From positions 4,611,001 to 4,675,000 of the forward strand of contig JAULSR010000001.1 of the NCBI GenBank assembly GCA_030512295.1: a DNA stretch of 64,000 nt, given 5' to 3'. Positions within the stretch are counted from its first letter, which is position 1. Each line of letters begins with the position of its first letter. Positions 25,601-37,561 of this stretch are shown here, piece by piece. This DNA comes from Bombardia bombarda (lineage: Eukaryota; Ascomycota; Sordariomycetes; Sordariales; Lasiosphaeriaceae). A program made the position numbers and the translations under genes. Under the pieces are notes generated by a model that searched no databases, was not told where the DNA came from, and worked only from the letters and a program-made list of their open reading frames with translations.

Positions 25601-26103
25601 ATGAGTTATAATACATGAGTATTACTTCGAATAACTGTCAATACCTAGTGCATAAAAGCCATATAAGGCAGTGAAACCCCGTCTGAGGTGATCAACTAAA
25701 CCCCGGTTTCGGGGCATTTGATTGAAGTGACGCCTTTCTGCTACTTGAAACTGGGTACCTACCTACCATCTCAAGTGCAAAGATCATCGACTGACTCGCT
25801 GGGTATATACCAGGTGAAAAGGCATGTTCGCGGGCACAAGTCAATGAGGTGCTGTGCAATCTCTAATTCATCGTATGTAACGAAGGGGGCCACCCACGAC
25901 TCTCCGCATTATTATTTCTCATCACAAATTCAAATTCAGGGGTATTATGCAAATAAGCAAGTAAACAAAACAAAATGCAAAGAGAGTTTTCCGTTTCCTG
26001 CCGCCAACATCTTATCATGGTCTCTCAATGTAGCTGCTTGGCGACAAAACCGCATGTTCATTACATTAACATCCTGTTGGAGAACATCCTAAACTGCCAC
26101 TCG
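22640..26103. other. Long spacer between convergent GPCR and methyltransferase-like genes
   Basis: This 3.5 kb starts with a strongly T-rich 3' flank (22730-22870) and then has average composition. The only protein-like stretch is the orphan frame at 23578-23826 on the minus strand, listed separately. A 111-codon frame at 24266-24601 (+) is rich in Phe, Ser and Pro with no support. I see no RNA gene or mobile element. Confidence 0.5.
23578..23826 (-). other. Orphan protein-like reading frame (possible relic exon)
   Basis: An open stretch of about 82 codons ends in FH-stop, with amphipathic, charged content unlike the surrounding noise: pieces include DRDEAPFYFLIELRPIG and RMENGEVTLEMMPLGYYG. 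There is no ATG at its 5' end; the frame opens right after an in-frame stop, with an acceptor-like caattag just before it. It could be a terminal exon or a gene remnant, but I find no partner exon upstream and recognise no family. Chance is still the likeliest explanation. Confidence 0.2.
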
Positions 26104-28168
26104 TCAAGAAGCTGAAGAAAGTTCGACTGTACCCTGAGCTCCAATGGTAGCGGTAACCTCATTGACAGCCTTCACCACAAAATATTCAAAATATGTGCCC
26201 CTCTCGGCGCATTCCTTGACGCAATCAGCATCATCCCACCACCAAGTACTGCCGAGCACATACCGTCCCCACACTTCTCTCCATAACAGTCTTCCCACCG
26301 TAATCTGAAGCTCTTCCTCGGCTAAGCTCTCTTCATCCTCCTTAGAGGATGAAACGGGGGCAGATGACGAGCTTTTGCTACTACCGTCCGAGTACATTGA
26401 TAATGTCGATGATGATGGTATATACACCGCCCGAAATTTGACCTTTGTCATGACACTGCCCTTCCCGGCAAGTTGGGCATCAACAAGCCGGGGTATGATG
26501 GTCCTGCCGGGGTTGGCGCATCGGGACCGAGACTCCAGGTTCATCATTAAGTTCTCCTCCAGCCACTTTGTCATGCAGGGGCCGAGACCCACGGTGGCAG
26601 GTGAGGGGTCTGAAAAACACATGTGTAGCGTTCCGTTGGGAGTCAGGCAGCGCTGGAGCTTGCGTAGCAAAGGAGCGATGTCCTGGGCTGACACTAATGA
26701 TGGTAAGGCTAAGCAGTACACTGAGGTGAACGATTCTGGCGCAAGCGAAAGAGCTGGACTGATTCCGGGAGAGTACAGATGCGAGATGTTTGGGAGCTGG
26801 GCGTGGGATAGAGGAGTTGTCGACAGGTGGGTAATTCGGGCCATGGGGTAAACACTGGCTAGGTAGGACACTGTAGCTATAATTGCACCGTTAGAGAAGG
26901 GAAATACTCTGAGTCTATATGGTATATGACTTCTTACCTGCAGACTCAAACAGAGCAAGAATTCTTTGATCGGCGACCGCTTCGCCGGCATAAGCCACGT
27001 ACATGTTGTCGAGAGCCGAACGTAGCCATCGCGTCTTTTCCATCTCGAGCTCCTTGTAGATAGAAGGATCGTTGGCGTTGCCCCAGTCCTGTTTGAGTTT
27101 GTCGAGTATTGTCTTTGAGCTTGCCGTGGCCATTCTCCTGATCTCGTTGTCCACGCATGCATTGGCGGCGGAGGTTGCGTTTGCCTTGGTGAACCGTTGA
27201 GCACCCGATGTTGCACGCCGATTTGAGTCGCCAGAAGCCGAGGTCGGTCTTTCACCGACAGGAACAGGGTTGCATTTCCACGCATCAGGTGGCTTCCAGG
27301 AATCCACGTTTTGGGTGGTCCTGAACCTGATTTTCTTCCCAGGCCAAGCAGGAGGTGTCAGTGACATAGACAAGTTGTTGCTGCGTTGAGATGAGCGAGT
27401 TGGGGTGCTGATCGGGGACTGCGTCGACTGCCGAAAATCGCTTGAGTTTTGTATTGAGGTAAACCAGTCATCGATTACGCAGGAAACCGACATGTCTCCT
27501 TCCAAAGATGAAGGAGGCGAGGGCGGGAGAGCAGGTGTCATGGTCTGTGGTACTGAAGCGGTGGCCGTTATGATTGTTTCGACTATCAAGGTATCGGCAT
27601 CTGCCTGACTTCTGGGTTCGTGTACTGTCTCTGCAGGTGTCGTAATATAGGATCCTGGGCCCAATGGCTGTCTGAGCTTGGTGGCTATATGCCGATTGAT
27701 AAGTGGTTTAATACCTTTTGATGGCGACCTGTCTGGCGCATTCTCCAACGAGACTTCGAGTATGTCGGGGGTGTGACTCCTGCTGAATGGATGCGGCATG
27801 TTCGACGATCTTGTATCGAAATCAGTCGATGGTTCGCTAATAGATGCTGGTGATCGTTCGGCTCTGGGAACAGCTAAGGCTGAATCTCGCTCCTCTTTGA
27901 CGTCCTGTTTATCGTTGGTGGAATAGAGCGGTGAAGACGAGACACGCAGTTTGTTCTTGATAGACTCGCTGCGTTTCTTCAGCCTAATGCTCGCAAGAAT
28001 ACCCGGAGGTTTCTCTTTCGACGATGTAGAGCTTCGAGTCTTGATGGATTCGTGTCCGCTGCGGTCATATCTCTCCTTGACATCTTGAACGTCTCGTTCA
28101 GCGCCCTTGCGAGCCAGCCTTTGGCCAACCAGCTCGCTCCCATAGTCAGTCCAGTCCACTTCCCACAT
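26104..28168 (-). CDS. Fungal methyltransferase-like protein with disordered N-terminus
   Basis: Exons in transcription order are 28168-26938 and 26876-26104, with a 61-nt intron, giving 667 residues starting MWEVDWTDYGSELVGQRLAR. Residues 1 to about 300 are polar, Ser/Pro/Arg-rich and probably disordered. A folded region from about 330 (TILDKLKQDWGNANDPSIYK, then RWLRSALDNMYVAYAGEAVA) leads into a class-I methyltransferase-like fold. Later strands are recognisable (ALPSLVSAQDIAPLLRKLQR, then CLTPNGTLHMCFSD), followed by WLEENLMMNLESRSRC. The glycine-rich SAM-binding loop expected after ILALFESA is replaced by ATVSYLASVYPMARITHL, with no GxGxG. It may therefore not bind SAM. A GTG two codons upstream is not a plausible start, so the ATG at 28168 was chosen. 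Substrate and role are unknown. Confidence 0.75.
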
Positions 28169-31100
28169 TTCCACATCCGGACCCGAAAAAGGCCGTTGAA
28201 AACGTTTCTTATTTCTTTATGGGGCGAAATACGGCCGTCAAATTTTGTCTAGGTATGTATTTTAGGTGAAGTCTAGCCTGTGTGCGCGTTGTGTGGCCAG
28301 AGGTGGTCATTCTTTACTGGGTCGACAGCAGGTGGCGGTGTGTTTCTGGAAGGAAGAAGTCGAGGAAATCTGCATACAGCAGGAAGATCAAGTGCTGTAA
28401 AAACGAGATGTAACTCGCATTCTTACTTATGTGAGCAGCTGGTGTATCAATCTCATTGATTTCAGTGGGGATGTATGTGAGACACTAACGCAATTCACTG
28501 ACCGTGAGCTTTGAGCCTGACCTGGTCACAATCACCACACTGCGGTACTCAGGGCAGCAAGGCAGTCGTGACCGGTGGGCATGAAATAGGTGGAGAGCTC
28601 CTTCCGCTTTGGACCGACCCACGCTTTCGGGTTATACTAGCTGCTTTACTCCTTCCTCAAGAACGGATATGGCACCTTCCAAGTCCAAGGGGCATTTCAG
28701 CCGCTAGTTTGTGGTTATTTACTGTTAAGAGTGGATTTGTATACCTTCCTTCAATCTGAGAGCTCCCATGCGTGGGGTCCAAGTCATCAAGAATCTAATT
28801 GTGATGCTCCAATCTCATAGGCCGCATCTCTCCTCTTCATGACCATACTTTTGCTCTGATCAGGCCATTGATAAAGCTCACGTGAAATTCGTTAGTCAGT
28901 CAGCACGTAGAAGATGGCTGACAGTCAATATATCATGCTGGATGCCCAAGAAGGTAGCGGGGCATATAAAAACAATTAGAAATCCAGTTTATTGGTAGAT
29001 GTGCATATGGCTCGGTGCCACTCATGCAATTCGGCAGTGCGTGGTCACTGGTGTGTGATCGATTAAGCATTCTCATCCACCCCTGATGATCTGATCCAGG
29101 GGTTTGGAGAGACGGCTGCGCATTGTTAATCCGGGGACAACCATGCGGGGCCTGCAACTCATCCACCTGTGCACTGTGCACTGTGCACAATGAACACACA
29201 TCCCGCCCATGATGGGTGTTGGTTGCTATATATTCTCCCCATTCCAAGTAGTCATGGTCTCTACAGCTAAGTTCTTTTGTAGGTAGTTATACCTGATGAA
29301 CAGCTGCACACTTATCTCGGGAAACTCGGCGTGGAAGTGAACAGACATGATGATGTTGCATTACCATAAATCCGCACACCGTGTGAAGAGAAAATCCGCT
29401 TTATCCCTTTTATGGTTAGTCGCGGCAGTCCCTGACGCTAACTTACCGGATGTGCGGTGCAGGGGCGATGGAGTGAGTGGATTCGAAGCGCCAAGCGATG
29501 GCTTTCGCAACTTAGGTTGGCCATTGGATCGGACAGAAACATTGTCTACCCAACAACCCAGGGACTCAAGTCCTGCCTCTTTATCGTCAGACTCCCTCCT
29601 TCCCACTTACCAGCCTCTCCAGCATTCAACTGACACGCAGAACTTCCTTCATTGCCCCCTCGTGTCTTGAATCCGACTCAATTTGCCAAGATAGCCAGGA
29701 AATACGCAAGTCTGGTAGTATCAGTTCGGGCCGGAGGATGTCGTGTGAGCACTTGGCATCTCAACATGTCTCCCTTGTTTCGCGACACATCCAATGACAG
29801 CTTCCTCTCACATACATACATAACACGACATGGTCTAAACCCAGCCAGCTACTTACGGGTCAATAGCGCGATTAAGCTGTACCAAGCCGCTATTTGTCTT
29901 ATTTGGCCTTGGTTCACAAACCTTTCGTTGTGCCTCACATCGTCCTATCATGGACATGTGCGCCATGTTTTGCTTCATGGTGGCTTTTAGAGCCGTCGGG
30001 CAACATGAGGCCACCTGCAGGTCCGCGCGCTGTTTCCTGCCGGAGCTCGATATTGCTGGCCGATTCTTTCTCAGGAGCCGTCGGGGGAATCTATGCATCA
30101 TATCCGATCAGCTTTTATACACGCAATATAGAATCGGCCATGCATCCAGCCATCATCCCTCCACCCTTCCATTGGAAGAGAGGCGCTTCGTATGGGGAGG
30201 ACTGGCATGGAATCCGGCTTGCACCAGAACGCCGTGTCTGCCCATGTCGTGACCCATCAAACAGGCTTGAGAAAAGTGATGCGGCAGACAAAATTACCGC
30301 CGAAAGACTTATAGGTGAAGAAAATAAACTTCACTAACAGCGGAGCCATTCATGGTACCTACTGCTGCAGCAGATATTGCAGAAGGAGCGAGCCATGTCA
30401 GAATACCACGCAACGGTGTGTTGCCAGACTTCCAGTGTTGCTCCATGCTGTAGCTTCCAGCAGATTGTCTGTAGAGGTGTACTACAGTTTAATACAAACA
30501 TCACAGGGATCATGCAGTGACCTATTCGTTCGGCCTTGCAGCATGCTGTAAACTTGTGGGTGTCTGTCTAACGATTCGTCATTTGTCTCTAGACACGAAT
30601 GCCGAGACCGAGGACAAGATCCTTGTGAGCGAAACCCGCCCTTTCTTTTTCTGAGCACTCGTGGCGATGATACATTAACATACGGTCCAATTCTTTCACG
30701 CCGTTGTACAGGTTAACCCCTTCCCTCACCGTGGTCTGCCGAGTTAATATAGGGCCTTCATCTCGATGTTAGTGATAAATTACGACAGCCTCTTACTACT
30801 GTTCTATCTCTCTTTCTGTGTCAGAAGAAGCGCCAATTATTCTTCCCGTTTCCAAGTGCTTTCTGGTAAACGCCATGGAAAGCTGCTTACGGATAGTGGC
30901 CTTGCATTCATTCTACTCTAATATTTAGCCCGTATCCTTAATAAGGGTATGAACAGATCTTTCGAAAAGTCCCCTTCTAATAAAACAGGGGCCCTTTTCA
31001 CTACAGCGGGTTTTACTTATGCGTACTCCGAGGATACTTCTCATTTCAATCAAAATACGAAAGACGCAGGTACTCACAGTTCGACGGACTTGGTGTTTTG

Positions 31101-31452
31101 TCTTCTTTTCGCAATTTCTCTGACCATTTGTCGTCAATTGGGATTCACACGACAAAGTTGTTATGATCGAGCGAATAAGCTAGACTTTTCCATTATTATA
31201 GCTCACTTGAGACACATTAATGGGCCCCATGAATAGGTAGGATACTCCTTTTTTCTTTCTAACATTCTTTTTCGGTGTCTTCTTTTGCTTGAACCGGATT
31301 ACCTGTCACTTCATCCCTCTTCATTCCTTGCACTGGCTCATTTCATGTGCCTATACAATACCACACCATACTCAACGAACCTATTATTCATCAATAACCC
31401 CGGATACCTTCCAAATATCGTCAAAGCTGACCTACCTAGTGACCGTATCGAG
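28169..31452. other. Divergent intergenic region, methyltransferase-like / azgA-type gene
   Basis: This 3.3 kb separates two divergent start codons and should contain both promoters. The ORFs are short and overlapping, the longest being 147 codons at 29894-30337 (+), and carry no family features. A triplet of gtgcact-like units occurs near 29165-29190. No RNA gene or mobile element is seen. Confidence 0.5.
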
Positions 31453-33921
31453 ATGCAACCCGTAGAGATAGAGTCTTCCCCTCCGCCTCCGTCTCTACCT
31501 CCTCCCCCAGGCGGTTCAGTGACATTATGGAAGGGGCATCGTGAACGCTTCATCAACTGCGTCCGGTCTATCGACGATACGGTGAACAAGTCCGCCTTCG
31601 GTCGTCTATTTCGCCTTCGAGGAAGCGGGCATGTATGTAGTCTGTACAAGAGATTTGATTTTATATTTACTGTGGATCTTGAAGGTATGACTGACAGTAT
31701 CCTATCTGATAGCCGGAGGAGATACCAGATGCCAACTTCTCTACAGAGATTCGAGCTGGCTTGACCACATTCGCTACAATGGCATACATTATAGCGGTGA
31801 ATGTAAGTATCCCTCTGTTCTTGAACTGTGTGCATTTTAAGTTTGACTGACTATCGACAGTCTTCTGTACTCGCTGATACTGGTTTCGATTGCAAATGCG
31901 ACTGGTCAAAAGAACTGCTAGATTGTGTGAACTTGGCTGAATGGACTGCTTGCCACGATGGTCTGCACACATGTCTGTTAGCTTACCGTGTTAATGTACG
32001 CTAACATCTATGCAGAAGTCAATCTCGACCTTATTACAGCCACTGCTGCTATCTCTGGCCTTGCCAGTATCCTCTTTGGAGTCTTGACCAACTTGCCTGT
32101 GGCTCTGGCGTAGGTACCCAAGGGAAATCCAACGTCAGCCTGCGGCCCAGCCCAGCTAACAAACCGCTTTCTTTAGTCCCGGAATGGGCCTAAATGCTTA
32201 TTTCACGTATCAAGTAGTTGGCATAAAGGGCCAAGGAACGATTTCGTACCGTATCGCCCTCATGGCCATTTTCATCGAAGGCTGGATCTTCATGGTTCTT
32301 GCGCTGACAGGTCTGCGCCACTGGCTGGTGAAGATCATTCCGGGCACTATCAAGACAGCAAGCGGTGTGGGCATTGGCTTGTTTCTGACTCTGATTGGAA
32401 TGTCGTACTCTTCTGGTATTGGCATTGTTACGGGAGCCGTCAGCACACCACTGGCTATTGGAGGTTGTCCTGTGGATGCTCTCTCGGCGGATGGAGAGTG
32501 CAATTATGGCGTCATGACCAACCCCAAAGTTAGTAGATTTCAGCATTGGAGCATCTTGTTTGCCCTTCTCTTTCTAACAAGTATTCTTATAGACGTGGGT
32601 CGGCATTGTTGGTTGTGGGCTCTTTACGGCTTTTCTCATGGCCTTCAGAGTCAAGTCAGCTATCATTATCGGCATAGCTGTCGTCTCGATCTTATCATGG
32701 CCGTGAGTCAATCTCAGTACCTTCATATCAACTGACAATACTCTTACACATATACAGACGGGGTACCTCATTGACATATTTCCCCTACACCCCTGAGGGT
32801 CAGGCGAGATGGGACTTTTTCAAGCAAATAGTTGCATTCCATCCAATCAAGCACACACTGGCGCAGCAGCAATGGGATCTGTCCGCGGTGCCAGCGGTCC
32901 AGATTGCCAGCGCCCTTTTCACGTTTCTCTATGTCGATATCATCGACTGTACCGCAACACTTTATTCCATGGCACGGTTCAGTAACAAGATGCGCAAGGA
33001 CGATGGAAGCTTTCCGCGGTCAACAGTCGCATATTGCACGGATGCCTTTTGTATATCAATGGGCTCGCTCCTTGGGTGCTCGCCTGTCACCGCTTTCATT
33101 GAGAGCGGCGCAGGCATTGCCGAAGGAGGGCGAAGTGGGCTTACAGCAGTCGCGACGGGACTCTGCTTCCTCGTATCGCTCTTCTTTGCCCCTATCTTTG
33201 CATCAATTCCGCCTTGGGCGACTGGAAGCACACTTATCTTGGTGAGTGAAGGAGAATAGGTGCCCCCTTTCAAAGTATTTGCAAACTTGCTGACACTTCA
33301 TCCTTGAACAGGTCGGTTGCCTGATGATCCGACAAGTCAAAAACATCAACTGGCGTTATGTTGGCGATGCAGTACCGTCTTTTGTTACACTGACATTTAT
33401 CCCATTTAGTTACAGTGTTGCCTACGGTCTTATCGCGTGAGTCCTCTCTTGGAACCCCCAGCCCATTGAAAAGCACATGGTAAACTGACCCGAAGCCAAA
33501 AAGTGGTCTGTTTACATACGCCGGTCTGAACCTGATGATCTGGTTCATTATCAAGATTTCTAGGGGCTCGCTCACCCCCGTGGACTATGAATACAAAGAA
33601 TACTGGACGTGGAAGCCTGCAGGAGAAACTCCATGGATCGTTCGGTTCTTCTCCAAAGGGGTCTCTCGAATCTGGCGTAACAAACACCGAGAGCAAAACC
33701 GGGACCACCACCCTGGCTTTCCTCTGAGCGAGGGTGAGGGCGAGGGCGATGATAATAACAGTGGCTGCTGCTCTCCCATCGATGGTCATCAGAATGCGTT
33801 TCGTATGGACCCGTTTACGACACCAGCAGCAACGACAGCTGAGGAGAAATTTCCTATTCCAAGAACAGCATCGCCGCAACCTTTTATTTCGACACCGTCA
33901 CCCGTGGAGAGGCACAAGTAG
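31453..33921 (+). CDS. AzgA-family purine (hypoxanthine/adenine/guanine) permease
   Basis: This is a plasma-membrane proton symporter of the AzgA branch, taking up purine bases. Nine exons: 31453-31632, 31713-31802, 31861-31960, 32016-32109, 32177-32528, 32593-32702, 32758-33241, 33312-33436 and 33504-33921, giving 650 residues. Diagnostic motifs are TEIRAGLTTFATMAYIIAVN (first membrane region), APGMGLNAYFTYQ (about 155-167), FLYVDIIDCTATLYSMARF, and SPVTAFIESGAGIAEGGRSG (417-436), which contains the substrate-pathway Glu. About 12-14 membrane segments are present. The C-terminal tail of about 110 residues is hydrophilic with acidic, Gly- and Ser-rich stretches, as in fungal members. The first 60 residues include a Pro-rich run. 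All eight introns keep phase and are 55 to 80 nt. It lies upstream of and in tandem with the UCH37 gene, with no shared function evident. Confidence 0.94.
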
Positions 33922-34694
33922 ATGGGGGCATTGGCAGGTACAGAGGATTGGTGTTGAATGTGTAGTCTGGGAATGGCACTCGTATGTCTTCTTATACTTG
34001 CAGTTTATAATACAAATAAACGGTAGTCATAACCCCGGGCGGGTTGGTTGGCTGACAGGCTGGGAACTTTCATGGCTTTCTTTATGAGATCTCTTCTTTA
34101 TCTGAAAATCACTGTTTACAGAATTTAGCCGCATCTTCATTATATCAGTTTCCTTACAAACTGTAAAAAAGAACATATCGTGATGAACATGTTTCAAACT
34201 TGACTATGTACGAGATACAATCGCAAATTTCCTCCTTCTGTATGAACAGTGGTCCTTGCAGGAGTACTGTTTACATTGAGACCCTCGCTGGCAGCTGGCA
34301 GCATCTGGGTTGGGTGCAGCCGACGGCGGGCACCTCGCTTATCTTATCGAAAAGTGACGTGGATCTTTGGCTACCTTGGAGCTTTGGTAAAGCTTAGGTA
34401 ACTGCATCATCCGAACCCTGGTCTTCAAAGAAGCAATCCCCAAAGCAATCACCTTACCTACGAATACTTGCTGTGACGAGCAAACTTCTCGGCGCGGAAC
34501 GAAACTTTACTTGCTCTTTTTTTTTTTTCCTAGGGGAGAAATTCGTGATCAGTCTCGACCATCTCTCCTGTTCTTCATATATATATCTCTTGGTCATCTT
34601 GCGATCTACCGTGAAACGAACAGCTCCAGCCACACAGCACACGAGCGGTCATTTACACAGCAACTGACTGACCGCAGTTGCGGTTCGCTTTAAG
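33922..34694. other. Intergenic: permease 3' region and UCH37 promoter
   Basis: This 773 bp lies between tandem genes. The right part (about 34380-34694), with a T-run at 34517-34528, should be the promoter and leader of the deubiquitinase gene. No gene is seen. Confidence 0.6.
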
Positions 34695-35929
34695 ATGAGT
34701 GGCGGTTGGAATACTAGTACGTATTGTGGTGCCTTGCTTTTCACCTCCCAAATTCCCCGGAGAGCCCCTCGGGATGAGCTAGACTGGGTGTACCAATCTA
34801 ACGAATCACAGTCGAGTCCGATGCGGTACGTGGAGACAGACTGGTCCGCGACTGACGGCAGCTCATGGCCGCCAGCCATGCCAAACTCACGGCAGCATGT
34901 CCCGGAGTCGAACAGCGGGCGCCAAGGTAGCGCGCAAGCTGACTGACACACCATGGTTCGAAATAGGGCGTCTTCACATACCTGCTCGACAACCTCGGCG
35001 TCAAGGACGTCCAATTCGAGGAGCTGCTCTCGCTCGACCCCGACGCTCTAGCCCAGCTGCACCCCGTCTACGGCGTCATCTTCCTCTTCAAGTACCCGAC
35101 CGACACACCCTACCGCGCCACCGGCGATAAGCCCCTCGACGGTACCTTCGACTATGACGCCTCAGAGAACATCTTCTTCGCCGCCCAGACCATCCAAAAT
35201 GCCTGCGGCACCCAGGCCCTGCTGAGCGTGCTCCTCAACAAGACCGACGACGCCGCACCCACCTCCGACACCCGCATCGACGTCGGCCCCGACCTCGCCT
35301 CCTTCCGCGAGTTCACCATGGTGCTGCCGCCCGAGTTCCGCGGCGAGGCCCTCTCCAACTCGGAGCTGATCCGCGACGTGCACAACAGCTTCGCCAAGAG
35401 CAGCCCCTTTGTCGACGAGACGCAGCGCCAGTCGGGCGAGTCCGAGGACGCCTTCCACTTCATCGCCTACACCCCCATCAACGGCACCCTCTACGAGCTC
35501 GACGGCCTCCAGCCCGCCCCCATCAGCCACGGCGCCTGCTCCCAGGACGACTTCCCCCAAAAGGTCATGGACGTCCTGCAGCGCCGCGTCGCCCGCTACG
35601 ACGCCACCGAGATCCGCTTCAACCTCTTGGCCATGGTGCGCGACCTGCGCATACGCGCCCGCGAGATCGGCGACACTGAGCTCCTGGCGCGCGAGGAGCG
35701 TAAGCGCAACGACTGGCGGTTCGAGAACGCGCTGAGGAGACACAACTTTGTCGGTTTTGCCGGCGAGGTGGCCAAGGGCGTGGTGGCCGCCAAGCTGAAG
35801 GAGGGCGGGCCGGCGTACGATAAGTGGATCGACCAGGCAAAGGAGAAGATGAAGAAAAGGATAGAGGAACGGAGCAGCAAAGGCGCCGCCAGCGGTGGTG
35901 GTGGAGATGATGTGGAGATGGAGGGGTAG
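34695..35929 (+). CDS. uch2: Proteasome-associated ubiquitin C-terminal hydrolase (UCH37/UCHL5, Uch2)
   Basis: This is a C12-family cysteine protease that trims ubiquitin chains at the 19S proteasome cap. Exons are 34695-34716 (22 nt), 34812-34825 (14 nt) and 34967-35929, giving 332 residues. The tiny second exon is required to rebuild the conserved start MSGGWNTIESDAGVFTYLL. Catalytic residues by position are oxyanion Gln86 (AAQTIQNAC), nucleophile Cys92, His176 (DAFHFIAY) and Asp191 (LYELDGL). The mobile crossover loop spans about 150-172. The C-terminal helical extension is characteristic of UCH37 rather than short UCH enzymes (RKRNDWRFENALRRHNFVGF, then KEGGPAYDKWIDQAKEKM) and normally binds the Rpn13 receptor. 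It ends in a Gly/acidic tail (GGGGDDVEMEG). It is convergent with the uL22 gene. Confidence 0.95.
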
Positions 35930-36595
35930 AGGAAGTAAAAGAGTCAGCGTACATGGAGGGCGTCTTATCTATCATGTTTGCCATGTTTGGGTGCGGAAGA
36001 TCCGCTTGCTTGTACGGTTATGGTAGGTATTGCGTTGGGCGTTTTAGATTCTGCAATGTTAGTTACGGATGGATGGTGCCGTGCTTCCCTTGCTTGGCGT
36101 ATGACACGACTGCAACTTGCATGACACTTCAGTGTTGGGAATCACAGGGTGTCAAAAAGATATGCAGAGCTGATCCTTTGGTAAGAGCGCAGTTATGCGA
36201 CGATATTTAGGCACATGCATGTGCAACGTTCTACTTGGTATGTCAAAACGTGAGGTTTCGGCACCATAGAACACTTGATACTGTAGAGCTCAAATGCCAG
36301 GAGTCTGGTTGGGAAAGCTCTCATATTGGTGATAGAGTCACAGCCACAGCCACTTCAGACCTAAAGCGTCCGCAGTTCGGTCGAAGTCCCTGGGTATCCC
36401 ACCAAGCACCGCCTTTTCCATGCGTGGTTCTCAATGATTCTTTTATTGAGTAATTCATGACCGACTCCTTTTTCTGTGGAATCGTAGCCTTGACCCATAA
36501 CATGCCATGCTCGCGTACACCGTTCCGGAAGAAAGCCAAGCCCTCAGTCAAAAAGATCCCCATGCCCCGTCAATCAACTAAAAGCCGTAGAAAGC
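35930..36595. other. Intergenic between convergent uch2 and uL22 genes
   Basis: This 666 bp should contain two 3' UTRs and terminators. Only ORFs below 90 codons are present; nothing else is seen. Confidence 0.6.
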
Positions 36596-37561
36596 TTAAG
36601 CCGAAGTGATAGCACGGCGGATGCGGGCACCACGCTGTCTGGAGGTGAGGTGCTCACGGCCCTCAACAGCCTCGGACTTCTGGATAACCTCGTCGCTCTC
36701 GGTGAGGATGAGCTCGATGTGGCAGGGGTTCGACATGTAGGGGTTGATCTGTAAATCGTGGTATCAGTATCGTCTTGCTCCGTTTTCTCTCTATTCAGTG
36801 TCGGATTAAGGGGCCACATACACGACCGTGGGCACGGTATGTCCGGCGGCGCTGCTTGGGGGCCTGGTTGACTTGGATGTGCTTGACAACGAGGCTGCTG
36901 GTGTCGAGGCCCTTAGCATCGGCGTTGGACTCAGCGTTCTTGAGGAGACCGAGGAGGAACTCGGCGGACTTCACGGGCCAGCGAGCGCGGGTAACGCCCC
37001 ATTGCTTGCCTATTTTTCACGTCTCGTTAGTACCATAATATTGACGTTGCACCAAAGCCGTTCTCTTTCTGCTGGTAATCGCCCGCTCTTCTGGGAAGGA
37101 TGATATCGAAAATCGGGGGAACAGTTCCGGAATGGCGATATTCTCGTTGTTGAGGTGGTGATTCGTACCTTGTGCAGTCCGGCCAATGCTGCCGCAGTAG
37201 CGACGCATAGCAACAGCCTCCTTCTTCTCCATGACGTTCTCGAGGAACTTCTGGGCACGGGGGAGCTTCCAGCCGTTGATCATCTGGGCGGTCTCGCGAG
37301 TGTTCTTGAACGAAACGCGCAAGTACGAGCCGCGAGAGCGGGCCGACTTGGCGGGGGCAATCTCTTGCGCAGCGTACCGAACCTGGTGGTTGAAGAAAAG
37401 TTCTCGGTCAGCGAGTGTTCCCATCACGGGCTTCCCCGGGGGCGGCATCGTGCTGCTGCCCCCATCAAATTCGTTCGTCGGACGGCCGCGGGCGCCAGAA
37501 AATATATCGAGATGGCGGAAATGTAATTGGGATTTCAACGTTCGCAGGGATTACTCACCAT
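36596..37561 (-). CDS. rpl17: 60S ribosomal protein uL22 (L17)
   Basis: uL22 lines the peptide exit tunnel of the large ribosomal subunit. Exons in transcription order are 37561-37559, 37382-37169, 37009-36822 and 36748-36596, giving 185 residues. The first coding exon is just the ATG; the donor GTGAGT follows directly, and the next exon begins GTT CGG TAC to give MVRYAAQEIAPAKSARSRGS. Further conserved blocks are NTRETAQMINGWKLPRAQKF, RRYCGSIGRTAQGKQWGVT, LVVKHIQVNQAPKQRRRTYR (the tunnel hairpin), and INPYMSNPCHIELILTE. It ends ARIRRAITSA. Introns are 176, 159 and 73 nt; I checked the two long ones for box C/D motifs and saw none. It is transcribed divergently from the fibrillarin gene. Confidence 0.96.

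Noticed and set aside
25701..25714. Hairpin ccccg-gttt-cgggg as a terminator or structured RNA
   Set aside because: Only five base pairs, no T-run or neighbouring gene end; expected by chance.
35162..35743. 193-codon minus-strand ORF
   Set aside because: Antisense shadow of the UCH37 catalytic exon; the sense strand carries intact active-site residues.
37010..37558. Intronic box C/D snoRNA in the two long uL22 introns
   Set aside because: No paired RTGATGA and CTGA boxes with flanking stem were found on the transcribed strand.
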